Part shown: one piece after another, positions 25,583-38,375 of the stretch | Layout of the letters: each line of letters starts with the position of its first letter | How positions within the stretch are numbered: the stretch's first letter is position 1 | Source: Mesostigma viride | Taxonomy: Eukaryota; Streptophyta; Mesostigmatophyceae; Mesostigmatales; Mesostigmataceae | Assembly (NCBI GenBank): GCA_009746045.1 | Contig: RPFO01000154.1 | Location: 6,957,038 to 7,021,037, forward strand | Length of the DNA stretch: 64,000 nt | Direction: 5' to 3' | Made by a program: the position numbers and the translations under genes | The notes under the pieces: generated by a model | The model's input: only the letters and a program-made list of their open reading frames with translations | Told to the model about the DNA's origin: nothing | Databases searched by the model: none

Positions 25583-26655
25583 CTGCATGCAGCAGCCAAG
25601 CATGTCCCCATGAGGACCAGATGGAACGTAAGAACCCACTGAGCGAGGGGATGTGTCTGCAGTGAATGAGACAGACCTATGCGTCATGCGCACACCCATG
25701 GACCTCACAGCCCCTGACCATGGCCACAGCAAAACTCATGAGCCTGCCAGTGGCCCCACAGTTATGCCTGCCTTTCCGCCACTTTGTTGGCTAACTCATG
25801 TACCGCCAAGTACAACGTGCAACTTGCCTCCACCCGAACTAACATCGCTGCAGAAAACAGGGGCATCAGTACAGGCACGGAGGACGGGGCTTTACTGATG
25901 TGGCTAGGGTCCGATGAGCCATGTGATCCTTGTGAGAGAGCCATGCCATTAGGAACATCAGCAAACACTCCAGGCACTTAGTTGCTGCTGCCAGCATGGC
26001 ACGGACAGGCTGAACGCACGGCACATGCCTCCCAGCAAACAAATGGCCCCCTCAGGACAGACAGGCGGCCAGGATGGGGAAGGCCCGAAAGCCCGGGCCA
26101 GACACCTGTTCAGATCACCTTGAGAAGGCCTGGTAGTGAAAAGGTTCAGGAAATGGAGGCACCTTACCGCGTGCAACTCGGGTCAAGGGATTTGATCGTT
26201 CCTCACCCGTTGCCACAAGAGAAGGGCGGAGGGGGCAAGGGCGGGGAACATGATCTCACAGGCCGATGTGCAATTAAGTAGTGTTTGAAAAACTATACGG
26301 CACAACCAGGTCATACGCGTGCTATCTCTTGGATTCCTTGCCCTGAGTGCGGTAGTGAAAGTGAGATCGGTGGTCCGTGATCCAGATTCCAGTAGCCACG
26401 ATTCCTGCCTGCCAGAGCCATCCACCTCATGGGCAGCAGGCATCCCATGGGGTGCACAGCTCGTCAACAACACAATCTCCCACTGGCAGGGTGCCCAGTG
26501 CTGGGAACGTAACAGTGCCCAGTGGAGTTGGCAGCAAGCGTGACACCATCGGTGGTATGAAAGCCCACCCTGTAGCACTATTGCCGTGCACACAGACCAA
26601 AACTGTGTGCAGAAGCGCATCCGCTGGCAGCCATCAGGGTCAAGGAAAAGCTTAC

Positions 26656-26754
26656 CCAGCCCTTCGCCTCCTTGTTTGCACCGCTCGCGACCAGGTGCTT
26701 CACGACCTCTAGCTGGCCCTTCTGTGCCGCAATGTGCAGCGGTGTCCAGTCATT
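26656..26754 (-). CDS. ANK exon 28 (33 aa, phase 0-0), higher-order type B
   Basis: Begins [14 protein letters not shown] and ends SGANKEAKGW; Gln replaces His at 14, as in exons 25 and 22. Acceptor CGTGCAG, donor GTAAGC, upstream intron 1,069 nt. Confidence 0.92.
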
Positions 26755-27823
26755 CTGCACGCAGCAGCCAAGCATGTCCCCGTGAGGACCAGATGGAACG
26801 TGAGAACCCACTGAGCGAGGGGATGTGTCTGCAGTGAATGAGACAGACCTATGCGTCATGCGCACACCCATGGACCTCACGGCCCCCGATCATGGCCGCA
26901 GCCAGACTCATGAGCCAGTGGCCCCACAGTTGTGCGTGCCTTTCCACCACTTTGTTGGCTAACTCATGTACCGCCAAGTACAACGTGCAACTTGCCTCCA
27001 CCCTCACTAACATCGCTGCAGAAAACAGGGGCATCAGTACAAGCACGGAGGACGGGGCTTTACTGATGTGGCTAGGGTCCGATGAGCCGTGTGATCCTTG
27101 TGAGAGAGTCATGCCATTAGGAATATCAGCAAACATTCCAGGCAGTTGCTGCTGCCAGCATGGCACGGACAGGCTGAACGCATGGCACACGCCTCCCAGC
27201 AAACAAATGGCCCCCTCAGGACAGCCAGGCGGTCAGGATGGGGAAGGCCCGAAAGCCCGGGCCGGACACCTGTTCAGATCACCTTGAGAAGGCCTGGTAG
27301 TGAAAAGGTTCAGCAAATGGAGGCACCTTACCGCGTGCAACTCGGGTCAATGGATTTGGCCGTTCCTCACCTGTTGCCACAAGAGAAGGGGGGGGGGGGA
27401 AGGGCGGGTTCATGATCTCACAGGCCGGTGTGCAATTAAGCAGTATTTGGCATAACCATGTCATATGCATGTTATCTCTCATATCTCTCGGAGTCCTGGC
27501 CCTGAGTACGGTAGTGAAGTGAGATCGGTCGTCCATGATCCAGATTCCAGTAGCCACGAGTCCAACCGGGCAGAGCCATCCACCTCATGGGCAGCAGGCA
27601 TGCCATGGGGTGCACAGCTCGTCAACAGCACAGTTTCCCACTGGCAGGGTGCCCAGTGCTGGGAACGTAACAGCACCAAGTGAAGTTGGCAGCAAGCCTG
27701 ACACCATCGGTGGTAAAGCCCTTTGCCCACCCTACAACATGATTGCATTGCACATACAGACCAAAACTGACAGTGCGTGGAAGCGCATCCGCTCGTGGCC
27801 ATCAGGGTAAAGGGATAGCTTAC

Positions 27824-27922
27824 CTTGACCTTCGCCTCCTTGTTCGCACCGCTCGCGACCAGGTGCTTAACGACCTCCAGGTGGCCATTCTGTGCTGCAA
27901 TGTACAGGGGAGTGAATTCGTC
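27824..27922 (-). CDS. ANK exon 27 (33 aa, phase 0-0), higher-order type C
   Basis: Lowest-coordinate DEF-type copy: begins DEFTPLYIAAQNGH and ends SGANKEAKVK. Acceptor CGTGCAG, donor GTAAGC, upstream intron 1,071 nt. The acceptor side contains CAAAACGAGGGG, typical of DEF units. Confidence 0.92.
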
Positions 27923-28993
27923 CTGCACGCAGCAGCCACACATGTCCCCGTGAGGACCAGATGGAACGCGAGAACCCACAAAACGAGGGGATGTGACTGC
28001 AGGAAATCAAACAGACCTACACGCGTCATGCGCACACCCATGGAGATCAAGACCCCTGATTATGGCCACCGCCAAATTCTTGAGCCTGCCAGAGGCCCCA
28101 CAGTTGTGCCTGCCTTTCCACCACTTCGCTGGCTAAGCTAAGTACCGCCAAGTACAACGTCCAACAAGCCTCCACCCTAACTAACATCGCTGCACAAAAC
28201 AACGGTATCGCTACTTAACCACGGAGGACGGGGCTTTACTGATGTGGCTGGGGTTAAGCCGTGTGATCCGTGTGAGAGAGTCATGCCAATAGGAACATCA
28301 GCAAACATTCCGAGCGGTTGCTGCTGCCAGCATGGCACGGACAGGCTGAACGCACTGCACATGCCTCCCAGCAAACAAATGGCCCCTCAGGACAGCCAGG
28401 CCGTCAGGATGGGGAACTAGGCCCGACAACGCAGGCCGGACACCTGTTCAGATCACCTTGAGAAGGCCTGGTAGTGAAAAGGTTCAGGAAATGGAGGCAC
28501 CTCACCGCATGCAACTCGGGTCGATGGATTCGGCCGTTCCTCACCCGTTGCCACAAGAGAAGGGGGGAGGGGGGAAGGGCGGGGAACATGGTCTCACAGG
28601 CCGGTGTGCAATTACGTAGTGTTTGAAAAACTATACGGCACAACCAGGTCATACGCGTGCTATCTCTCGGATTCCTCGCCCTGAGTACGGTAGTGAAAGT
28701 GAGATCGGTCGTCCGTGATCCAGATTCCAGTGGCCACGATTCCTGCCTGCCAGAGCCATCCACCTCATGGGCAGCAGGCATCCCATGGGGTGCACCGCTC
28801 GTCAACAACACAATTTCCCACTGGCAGGGTGCCCAGTGCTGGGAACGTAACAGCACCAAGTGGAGTTGGCAGCAAGCTTGACACCATCGGTGGTATAAAA
28901 GCCCACCCTGTAGCACTATTGCCCTGCACACAGACCAAAACTGTGTGCAGAAGCACATCCGCTGGCGGCCTTCAGGGTCAAGGAAATGCTCAC

Positions 28994-29092
28994 CTGGTCC
29001 TTCGCCTCCTTGTTTGCATCGCTCGCGACCAGGTGCTTCACGACCTCCAGGTGGCCATTCAGTGCCGCAATGTGCAGCGGTGTCCAGTCATT
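28994..29092 (-). CDS. ANK exon 26 (33 aa, phase 0-0), higher-order type A
   Basis: Same peptide and apparently the same 99 nt as exon 29. Acceptor CATGCAG, donor GTGAGC, upstream intron 1,076 nt. Confidence 0.92.
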
Positions 29093-29729
29093 CTGCATGC
29101 AGCAGCCAAGCATGTCCCCATGAGGACCAGATGGAACGTGAGAACCCACTGAGCGAGGGGATGTGTCTGCAGTGAATGAGACAGACCTATGCGTCATGCG
29201 CACACCCATGGACCTCACAGCCCCTGACCATGGCCACAGCCAAACTCATGAGCCTGCCAGTGGCCCCACAGTTGTGCCTGCCTTTCCACCACTTTGTTGG
29301 CTAACTCATGTACCGCCAAGTACAACGTGCAACTTGCCTCCACCCTCACTAACATCGCTGCAGAAAACAAGGGCATCAGTACAAGCACGGAGGACGGGGC
29401 TTTACTGATGTGGCTAGGGTCCGATGAGCCGTGTGATCCTTGTGAGAGAGTCATGCCATTAGGAACATCAGCAAACACTCCAGGCAGTTGCTGCTGCCAG
29501 CATGGCACGGACAGGCTGAACGCACTGCATATGCCTCCCAGCAAACACATGGCCCCCTCAGGACAGACAGGCGGTCAGGATGGGGAAAGCCCGAAAGCAC
29601 GCGCCACGCACCTGCTCAGATCACCTTGAGAAGGCCTAGTAGTGAAAAGGTTCAGGAAATGGAGGCACCTTACCGCATGCAACTCGGGTCAAGGGATTTG
29701 ATCGTTCCTCACCCGTTGCCACAAGAGAA

Positions 29730-29752
29730 GGGGGGAGGGGGGAAGGGCGGGG
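29730..29752 (+). other. Type example of the intronic G-rich tract (potential G-quadruplex on the template strand)
   Basis: The plus strand reads G6-A-G6-AA-G3-C-G4, that is four G runs in 23 nt, and the gene-sense RNA is the pyrimidine-rich complement. An equivalent tract sits near mid-intron in nearly every unit (for example near 1,980, 5,202, 9,597, 22,680, 36,747 and 55,477). I count about 47 in the array. It is missing from the shortened introns at 8,067-8,862, 51,319-51,837 and 51,937-52,343. Confidence 0.85.
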
Positions 29753-30168
29753 AACATGATCTCACAGGCCGATGTGCAATTAAGTAGTGTTTGAAAAACC
29801 ATCCGGCACAACCAGGTCATACGCGTGCTATCTCTTGGATTCCTTGCCCTGAGTGCGGTAGTGAAAGTGAGATCAGTGGTCCGTGATCGAGATTCCAGTA
29901 GCCACGAGTCCTGCCTGCCAGAGCCATCCACCTCCTGGGCAGCAGGCATCCCATGGGGTGCACAGCTCGTCAACAACACAATCTCCCACTGGCAGGGTGC
30001 CCAGTGCTGGGAACGTAACAGTGCCCAGTGGAGTTGGCAGCAAGCGTGACACCATCAGTGGTATGAAAGCCCTTTGCCCACCCTGTAGCACTATTGCGCT
30101 GCGCACAGACCAAAACTGTGTGCAGAAGCGCATCCGCTGGCAGCCATCAGGGTCAAGGAAATGCTGAC

Positions 30169-30267
30169 CTCATCCTTCGCCTCCTTGTTTGCACAGCTCG
30201 CGACCAGGTGCTTCACGACCTCTAGCTGGCCCTTCTGTGCCGCAATGTGCAGCGGTGTCCAGTCATT
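30169..30267 (-). CDS. ANK exon 25 (33 aa, phase 0-0), higher-order type B
   Basis: Begins [14 protein letters not shown] and ends SCANKEAKDE; Cys at 25 is shared with exons 22 and 17. Acceptor CATGCAG, donor GTCAGC, upstream intron 1,074 nt. Confidence 0.92.
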
Positions 30268-31341
30268 CTGCATGCAGCAGCCAAGCATGTCCCCGTGAGG
30301 ACCAGATGGAACGTGAGAACCCACTGAGCGAGGGGATGTGTCTGCAGTGAATGAGACAGACCTATGCGTCATGCGCACACCCATGGACCTCACGGCCCCC
30401 GATCATGGCCGCAGCCAGACTCATGAGCCTGCCAGTGGCCCCACAGTTGTGCCTGCCTTTCCACCACTTTGTTGGCTAACTCATGTACCGCCAAGTACAA
30501 CGTGCAACTTGCCTCCACCCTCGCTAACATCGCTGCAGAAAACAGGGGCATCAGTACAAGCACGGAGGACGGGGCTTTACTGATGTGGCTAGGGTCCGAT
30601 GAGCCGTGTGATCCTTGTGAGAGAGTCATGCCATTAGGAATATCAGCAAACATTCCAGGCAGTTGCTGCTGCCAGCATGGCACGGACAGGCTGAACGCAC
30701 GGCACACGCCTCCCAGCAAACAAATGGCCCCCTCAGGACAGCCAGGCGGTCAGGATGGGGAAGGCCCGAAAGCCCGGGCCAGACACCTGTTCAGATCACC
30801 TTGAGAAGGCCTGGTAGTGAAAAGGTTCAGCAAATGGAGGCACCTTACCGCGTGCAACTCGGGTCAATGGATTCGGCCGTTCCTCACCTGTTGCCACAAG
30901 AGAAGGGGTGGGGGGGGAAGGGCGGGTTCATGATCTCACAGGCCGGTGTGCAATTAAGCAGTATTTGGCATAACCATGTCATATGCATGTTATCTCTCAT
31001 ATCTCTCGGAGTCCTGGCCCTGAGTACGGCAGTGAAGTGAGATCGGTCGTCCGTGATCCAGATTCCAGTAGCCACGAGTCCAACCGGGCAGAGCCATCCA
31101 CCTCATGGGCAGCAGGCATGCCATGGGGTGCACAGCTCGTCAACAGCACAGTTTCCCACTGGCAGGGTGCCCAGTGCTGGGAACGTAACAGCACCAAGTG
31201 AAGTTGGCAGCAAGCCTGACACCATCGGTGGTAAAGCCCTTTGCCCACCCTACAACATGATTGCATTGCACATACAGACCAAAACTGACAGTGCGTGGAA
31301 GCGCATCCGCTCGCGGCCATCAGGGTAAAGGGATAGCTTAC

Positions 31342-31440
31342 CTTGGCCTTCGCCTCCTTGTTCGCACCGCTCGCGACCAGGTGCTTAACGACCTCCAGGT
31401 GGCCATTCTGTGCTGCAATGTACAGGGGAGTGAATTCGTC
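31342..31440 (-). CDS. ANK exon 24 (33 aa, phase 0-0), higher-order type C
   Basis: Begins DEFTPLYIAAQNGH and ends SGANKEAKAK, differing from exon 27 by Ala for Val at 32. Acceptor CGTGCAG, donor GTAAGC, upstream intron 1,078 nt. Confidence 0.92.
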
Positions 31441-32518
31441 CTGCACGCAGCAGCCACACATGTCCCCATGAGGACCAGATGGAACGCGAGAACCCACAAA
31501 ACGAGGGGATGTGACTGCAGGAAATCAAACAGACCTACACGCGTCATGCGCACACCCATGGACCTCACGCCCCCTGATTATGGCCACCGCCAAATTCTTG
31601 AGCCTGCCAGAGGCCCCACAGTTGTGCCTGCCTTTCCACCACTTCGCTGGCTAACTAAAGTACCGCCAAGTACAACGTCCAACTAGCCTCCACCCTCACT
31701 AACATCGCTGCAGAAAACAAGGGTATTGCTACTTAACCACGGAGGACGGGGCTTTACTGATGTGGCTGGGGTTAAGCCGTGTGATCCGTGTGAGAGAGTC
31801 ATGCCAATAGGAACATCGGCAAACATTCCAGGCGGTTGCTGCTGCCAGCATGGCACGGACAGGCTGAACGCACGGCACATGCCTCCCAGCAAACAAATGG
31901 CCCCTCAGGACAGCCAGGCGGTCAGGATGGGGAACTAGGCCCGACAACGCGGGCCGGACACCTGTTCAGATCACCTTGTGAAGGCCTGGTAGTGAAAAGG
32001 TTCAGGAAATGGAGGCACCTCACCGCATGCAACTCGGGTCGATGGATTCGGCCGTTCCTCACCCGTTGCCACAAGAGAAGGGGGGAGGGGGGAAGGGCGG
32101 GGAACATGGTCTCACAGGCCGGTGTGCAATTACGTAGTGTTTGAAAACCTGTCCGGCACAACCAGGTCATACGCGTGCTATCTCTCGGATTCCTCGCCCT
32201 GAGTACGGAAGTGAAAGTGAGATCGGTCGTCCGTGATCCAGATTCCAGTGGCCACGATTCCTGCCTGCCAGAGCCATCCACCTCATGGGCAGCAGGCATC
32301 CCATGGGGTGCACAGCTCGTCAACAACACAATCTCCCACTGGCAGGGTGCCCAGTGCTGGGAACGTAACAGCACCCCGTGAAGTTGGCAGCAAGCTTGAC
32401 ACCATCGGTGGTATAAAAGCCCTTAGCCCACCCTGTAGCACTATTGCCCTGCACACAGACCAAAACTGTGTGCAGAAGCACATCCGCTGGCGGCCTTCAG
32501 GGTCAAGGAAATGCTCAC

Positions 32519-32617
32519 CTGGTCCTTCGCCTCCTTGTTTGCATCGCTCGCGACCAGGTGCTTCACGACCTCCAGGTGGCCATTCAGTGCCGCAATGTGC
32601 AGCGGTGTCCAGTCATA
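32519..32617 (-). CDS. ANK exon 23 (33 aa, phase 0-0), higher-order type A
   Basis: Begins [14 protein letters not shown] and ends SDANKEAKDQ. It differs from exons 26 and 29 by one base, which turns Asn1 into Tyr. Acceptor CATGCAG, donor GTGAGC, upstream intron 1,076 nt. Confidence 0.92.
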
Positions 32618-33693
32618 CTGCATGCAGCAGCCAAGCATGTCCCCATGAGGACCAGATGGAACGTGAGAACCCACTGAGCGAGGGGATGTGGCTGCAGTGA
32701 ATGAGACAGACCTATGCGTCATGCGCACACCCATGGACCTCACAGCCCCTGACCATGGCCACAGCAAAACTCATGAGCCTGCCAGTGGCCCCACAGTTAT
32801 GCCTGCCTTTCCACCACTTTGTTGGCTAACTCATGTACCGCCAAGTACAACGTGCAACTTGCCTCCACCCTCACTAACATCGCTGCAGAAAACAGGGGCA
32901 TCAGTACAAGCACGGAGGACGGGGCTTTACTGATGTGGCTAGGGTCCGATGAGCCGTGTGATCCTTGTGAGAGAGTCATGCCATTAGGAACATCAGCAAA
33001 CACTCCAGGCAGTTGCTGCTGCCAGCATGGCACGGACAGGCTGAACGCACGGCATATGCCTCCCAGCAAACAAATGGCCCCCTCAGGACAGCCAGGCGGT
33101 CAGGATGGGGAAGGCCCGAAAGCACGCGCCACGCACCTGCTCAGATCACCATTAGAAGGCCTAGTAGTGAAAAGGTTCAGGAAATGGAGGCACCTTACCG
33201 CGTGCCACTCGGGTCAAGGGATTTGATCGTTCCTCACCCGTTGCCACAAGAGAAGGGGGGAGGGGGGAGGGGCGGGGAACATGATCTCACAGGCCGATGT
33301 GCAATTAAGTAGTGTTTGAAAAACCATCCGGCACAACCAGGTCATACGCGTGCTATCTCTTGGATTCCTTGCCCTGAGTGCGGTAGTGAAAGTGAGATCG
33401 GTGGTCCGTGATCCAGATTCCAGTAGCCACGAGTCCTGCCTGCCAGAGCCATCCACCTCATGGGCAGCAGGCATCCCATGGGGTGCACAGCTCGTCAACA
33501 ACACAATCTCCCACTGGCAGGGTGCCCAGTGCTGGGAACGTAACAGTGCCCAGTGGAGTTGGCAGCAAGCTTGACACCATCGGTGGTATGAAAGCCCTTT
33601 GCCCACCCTACAGCATCATTGCGCTGCACACAGACCAAACCTGTGTGCAGAAGCGCATCCGCTGGCAGCCTTCAGGGTCAAGGAAATGCTGAC

Positions 33694-33792
33694 CTCATCC
33701 TTCGCCTCCTTGTTTGCACAGCTCGCGACCAGGTGCTTCACGACCTCTAGCTGGCCCTTCTGTGCCGCAATGTGCAGCGGTGTCCAGTCATT
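33694..33792 (-). CDS. ANK exon 22 (33 aa, phase 0-0), higher-order type B
   Basis: Same peptide as exon 25, beginning [14 protein letters not shown] and ending SCANKEAKDE. Acceptor CATGCAG, donor GTCAGC, upstream intron 1,078 nt. Confidence 0.92.
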
Positions 33793-34870
33793 CTGCATGC
33801 AGCAGCCAAGCATGTCCCCATGAGGACCAGATGGAACGTGACAACCCACTGAGCGAGGGGATGTGTCTGCACTGAATGAGATAGACCTATGCGTCATGCG
33901 CACACCCATGGACCTCACGGCCCCCGATCATGGCCGCAGCCAGACTCATGAGCCTGCCAGTGGCCCCACAGTTGTGCCTGCCTTTCCACCACTTTGTTGG
34001 CTAACTCATGTACCGCCAAGTACAACGTGCAACTTGCCTCCACCCTCACTAACATCGCTGCAGAAAACAGGGGCATCAGTACAAGCACGGAGGACGGGGC
34101 TTTACTGATGTGGCTAGGGTCCGATGAGCCGTGTGATCCTTGTGAGAGAGTCATGCCATTAGGAATATCAGCAAACATTCCAGGCACTCAGTTGCTGCTG
34201 CCAGCATGGCACGGACAGGCTGAACGCACGGCACACGCCTCCCAGCAAACAAATGGCCCCCTCAGGACAGCCAGGCGGTCAGGATGGGGAAGGCCCGAAA
34301 GCCCGGGCCAGACACCTGTTCAGATCACCTTGAGAAGGCCTGGTAGTGAAAAGGTTCAGCAAATGGAGGCACCTTACCGCGTGCAACTCGGGTCAATGGA
34401 TTCCGCCATTCCTCACCTGTTGCCACAAGAGAAGGGGTGGGGGGGGAAGGGCGGGTTCATGATCTCACACGCCGGTGTGCAATTAAGCAGTATTTGGCAT
34501 AACCATGTCATATGCATGTTATCTCTCATATCTCTCGGAGTCCTGGCCCTGAGTACGGTAGTGAAGTGAGATCGGTCGTCCGTGATCCAGATTCCAGTAG
34601 CCACGAGTCCAACCCGGCAGAGCCATCCACCTCATGGGCAGCAGGCATGCCATGGGGTGCACAGCTCGTCAACAGCACAGTTTCCCACTGGCAGGGTGCC
34701 CAGTGCTGGGAACGTAACAGCACCAAGTGAAGTTGGCAGCAAGCCTGACACCATCGGTGGTAAAGCCCTTTGCCCACCCTACAACATGATTGCATTGCAC
34801 ATACAGACCAAAACTGACAGTGCGTGGAAGCGCATCCGCTCGCGGCCATCAGGGTAAAGGGATAGCTGAC

Positions 34871-34969
34871 CTTGGCCTTCGCCTCCTTGTTCGCACCGCT
34901 CGCGACCAGGTGCTTAACGACCTCCAGCTGGCCCTTCTGTGCTGCAATGTACAGGGGAGTGAATTCGTC
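34871..34969 (-). CDS. ANK exon 21 (33 aa, phase 0-0), higher-order type C
   Basis: Begins DEFTPLYIAAQKGQ and ends SGANKEAKAK. It combines the DEF start of type C with the QKGQ helix turn of type B, so it looks like a within-exon conversion or recombinant. Acceptor CGTGCAG, donor GTCAGC, upstream intron 1,035 nt. Confidence 0.92.
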
Positions 34970-36004
34970 CTGCACGCAGCAGCCACACATGTCCCCATGA
35001 GGACCAGATGGAACGCGAGAACCCACAAAACGAGGGGATGTGACTGCAGGAAATCAAACAGACCTACACGCGTCATGCGCACACCCATGGACCTCACGCC
35101 CCCTGATTATGGCCACCGCCAAATTCTTGAGCCTGCCAGAGGCCCCACAGTTGTGCCTGCCTTTCCACCACTTCGCTGGCTAACTTAAGTACCGCCAAGT
35201 ACAACGTCCAACTAGCCTCCACCCTAACTAACATCGCTGCAGAAAACAAGGGTATCGCTACTTAACCACGGAGGACGGGGCTTTACTGATGTGGCTGGGG
35301 TTAAGCCGTGTGATCCGTGTGAGAGAGTCATGCCAATAGGAACATCGGCAAACATTCCAGGCGGATGCTACTGCCAGCATGGCACGGACAGGCTGAACGC
35401 ACTGCACATGCCTCCCAGCAAACAAATGGCCCCTCAGGACAGCCAGGTGGTCAGGATGGGGAACTAGGCCCGACAACGCGGGCCGGACACCTGTTCAGAT
35501 CACCTTGAGAAGGCCTGGTAGTGAAAAGGTTCAGGAAATGGAGGCACCTCACCGCATGCAACTCGGGTCGATGGATTCGGCCGTTCCTCACCCGTTGCCA
35601 CAAGAGAAGGGGGGAGGGGGGAAGGGCGGGGAACATGATCTCACAGGCCGGTGTGCAATTACGTAGTGTTTGAAAACCTGTCCGGCACAACCTAGTCATA
35701 CGCGTGCTATCTCTCGGATTCCTCGCCCTGAGTACGGAAGTGAAAGTGAGATCGGTCGTCCGTGATCCAGATTCCAGTGGCCACGATTCCTGCCTGGCAG
35801 AGCCATCCACCTCATGGGCAGCAGGCATGCCATGGGGTGCACAGCTCGTCAACAGCACAATATCCCACGGGCAGGGTGCCCAGTGCTGGGAACGTAACAG
35901 CACCCCGTGAAGTTGGCAGCAAGCCTGACACCATCGGTGGTAAAGCCCTTTGCCCACCCTACAACATGATTGCTTGCGGCCATCAGGGTAAAGGGATAGC
36001 TGAC

Positions 36005-36103
36005 CTTGCCCTTCGCCTCCTTGTTCGCACCGCTCGCGACCAGGTGCTTCACGACCTCCAGGTGGCCATTCTGTGCTGCAATGTACAGCGGAGTGAATTC
36101 ATC
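36005..36103 (-). CDS. ANK exon 20 (33 aa, phase 0-0)
   Basis: Begins DEFTPLYIAAQNGH and ends SGANKEAKGK. Acceptor CGTGCAG, donor GTCAGC, upstream intron 1,093 nt with a CACAACCAGGT duplication near 36,829-36,850. The counterpart is exon 14. Confidence 0.92.
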
Positions 36104-37196
36104 CTGCACGCAGCAGCCACACATGTCCCCGTGAGGACCAGATGGAACGCGAGAACCCACTAAGCGAGGGGATGTGGCTGCAAATAATGAGACAGACCTA
36201 CGCGTCATGCGCACACCCATGGAGATCAAGACCCCTGATCATGGCCACCCCCAAACTAATGAGCCTGCCAGCGGCCCCACAGTTGTGCGTGCCTTTCCAC
36301 CCCTTCGTTGGCTAACTAAAGGACCGCCGCCAAGTTTAACGTCCAACTAGCCTCCACCATAACTAACATCGCTGCAGAAAACAAGGGTATCGCTACTTAA
36401 CCACGGAGGACGGGGCTTTACTGATGTGGCTGGGGATGAGCCGTGTGATCCTTGTGAGAAAGTGATGCCATTAGGAACATCAGCAAACATTCCAGGCACT
36501 CAGTTGCTGCTGCCAGCATGGCACAGACAGGCTGAACGCACTGCACATGCCTCCCAGCAAACAAATGGCACCCTCAGGACAGCCAGGCGGTCAGGATGGG
36601 GAAGGCCCAAAAACGCGGGCCAGACACCTGCTCAGATCACCTTGAGAAGGCCTGGTAGTGAAAAGGTTCAGGAAATGGAGGCACCTCACCGCGTGCAACT
36701 CGGGTCAATGGATTCGGCCGTTCCTCACCCGTTGCCACAAGAGAAAGGGGGAGGGGGGAAGGGCGGGGAACATGATCTCACAGGCCGGTGCGCTATTAGG
36801 TAGTGTTTGAAAACCTGTCCGGCACAACCAGGTCACAACCAGGTCACACGTGTGCTATCTCTCGGATTCCTCGCCCTGAGTATGGTAGTGAAAGTGAGAT
36901 CGGTAGTCCATGATCCAGATTCCAGTAGCCACGATTCCTGCCTGGCAGAGCCATCCACCTCATGGGCAGCAGGCATCCCATGGGGTGCACAGCTCGTCAA
37001 CACCACAATATCCCACTGGCAGGGTGCCCAGCCAGTGCTGGGAACGTAACAGCACCCCGTGAAGTTGGCAGCAAGCCTGACACCATCTGTTGTTAGGTCC
37101 TTTGCCCACCCTACAACATGATTGCGTTGCATATAGACGGAAACTGTGCGTGGAAGAACATCCGCTGGGGGCCATCAGGGTTAAGGGATAGCTTAC

Positions 37197-37295
37197 CTTG
37201 AGCTTCGCCTCCTTGTCAGCACCGCTTGCGACCAGGTGCTTCACGACCTCCAGCTGGCCCTCCTGTGACGCAATGAATAGCGGTGTGGCACCATC
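37197..37295 (-). CDS. ANK exon 19 (33 aa, phase 0-0)
   Basis: Begins DGATPLFIASQEGQ and ends [10 protein letters not shown]; the only repeat type with Phe at 7, shared with exon 13. Acceptor CGTGCAG, donor GTAAGC, upstream intron 1,080 nt. Confidence 0.92.
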
Positions 37296-38375
37296 CTGCA
37301 CGCAGCAGCCAAGCATGTCCCCGTGAGGGCCAGAAGGAACGTGAGAACCAAGTAAGAGAGGGGATGTGTCTGCAGTTAACCAAACAGGCCTACGCGTCAT
37401 GCGCACACCCATGGAACTCATGGCCCCTGATCATGGCCACAGCCAAACTCATCAGCCTGCCAGCGGCCCCACAGTTGTGCCTGCCTTTCCCCCACTTCGC
37501 TGGCTAACTAAAGTACCGCCAAGTTCAACATCCAACTAGCCTCCACCCTCACTAACAACGCTGCAGAAAACAAGGGCATCGGTACAAGCACGGAGGACGG
37601 GGCTTTACTGATGTGGCTGGGGTTAAGCCGTGTGATCCGTGTGAGAGAGTGATGCCATTAGGAACATCGGCAAACATTCCAGGCACTCAGTTGCTGCTGC
37701 CAGCATGGCACGGACAGGCTGAACGCACTGCACATGCCTCCCAGCAAACAAATGGCCCCCTCAGGACAGCCAGGCGGTCAGGATGGGGAACTAGGCCCGA
37801 CAACGCGGGCCAGACACCTGCTCACATCATCTATAGAAGGCCTGGTAGTGAAAAGGTGCAGGAAATGGTGGCACCTCACCGCGTGCAACTCGGGTCAATG
37901 GATTCGGCCGTTCCTCATCCGTTGCCACAAGAGAAGGGGGGAGGGGGGAAGGGCGGGGAACATGGTCTCACAGGCCGGTGCGCAATTACGTAGTGTTTGA
38001 AAACCTGTCCGGCACAACCAGGTCATACGCGTGCTATCTCTCGGATTCCTCGCCCTGAGTACGGTAGTGAAAGTGAGATCGGTCGTCCGTGATCCAGATT
38101 CCAGTAGCCACGATTCCTGCCTGGCAGAGCCATCCACCTCATGGGCAGCAGGCATCCCATGGGGTGCACAGCTCGTCAACACCACAATATCCCACTGGCA
38201 GGGTGCCCAGCCAGTGCTGGAAACGTAACAGCACCAAGTGAAGTTGGCAGCAAGCGTGACACCATCGGTGGTAAAGCCCTTTGCCCACCCTACAACATGA
38301 TTGCATTGCACATATACAAAAACTGTGCGTGGAAGAACATCCGCTTGCGGCCATTAGGGTAAAGGGATAGCTGAC

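Larger units (their letters stand above)
25484..35960 (-). repeat. Higher-order repeat: three copies of a 3-unit (~3.52 kb) block
   Basis: Exon types recur with period three in the order NDW..ALN (exons 29, 26, 23), NDW..AQKGQ (28, 25, 22) and DEF (27, 24, 21). Same-type exon spacings are 3,510 and 3,525, 3,513 and 3,525, and 3,518 and 3,529 bp. The introns follow the same pattern: units next to DEF exons share an uninterrupted or nearly uninterrupted long G run and the GAGTCCTGGCCCTGAG variant. The third copy ends at a shortened intron (1,035 nt) around 35,960. Confidence 0.85.

Noticed and set aside
29488-29787. Recurrent plus-strand ~99-aa ORF in many introns (contains LLPAWHGQAERT and PQEKGGGGKGG)
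   Set aside because: Open in many units but frameshifted or stopped in many others, with no fixed start; best explained as conserved intron sequence antisense to the gene.
1131-32420. TATAAAAG on the plus strand in at least eleven units (for example near 1,131, 14,777, 25,378)
   Set aside because: Present in only part of the units and variably mutated, with no consistent downstream ORF; probably a chance motif spread by unit copying, not antisense promoters.
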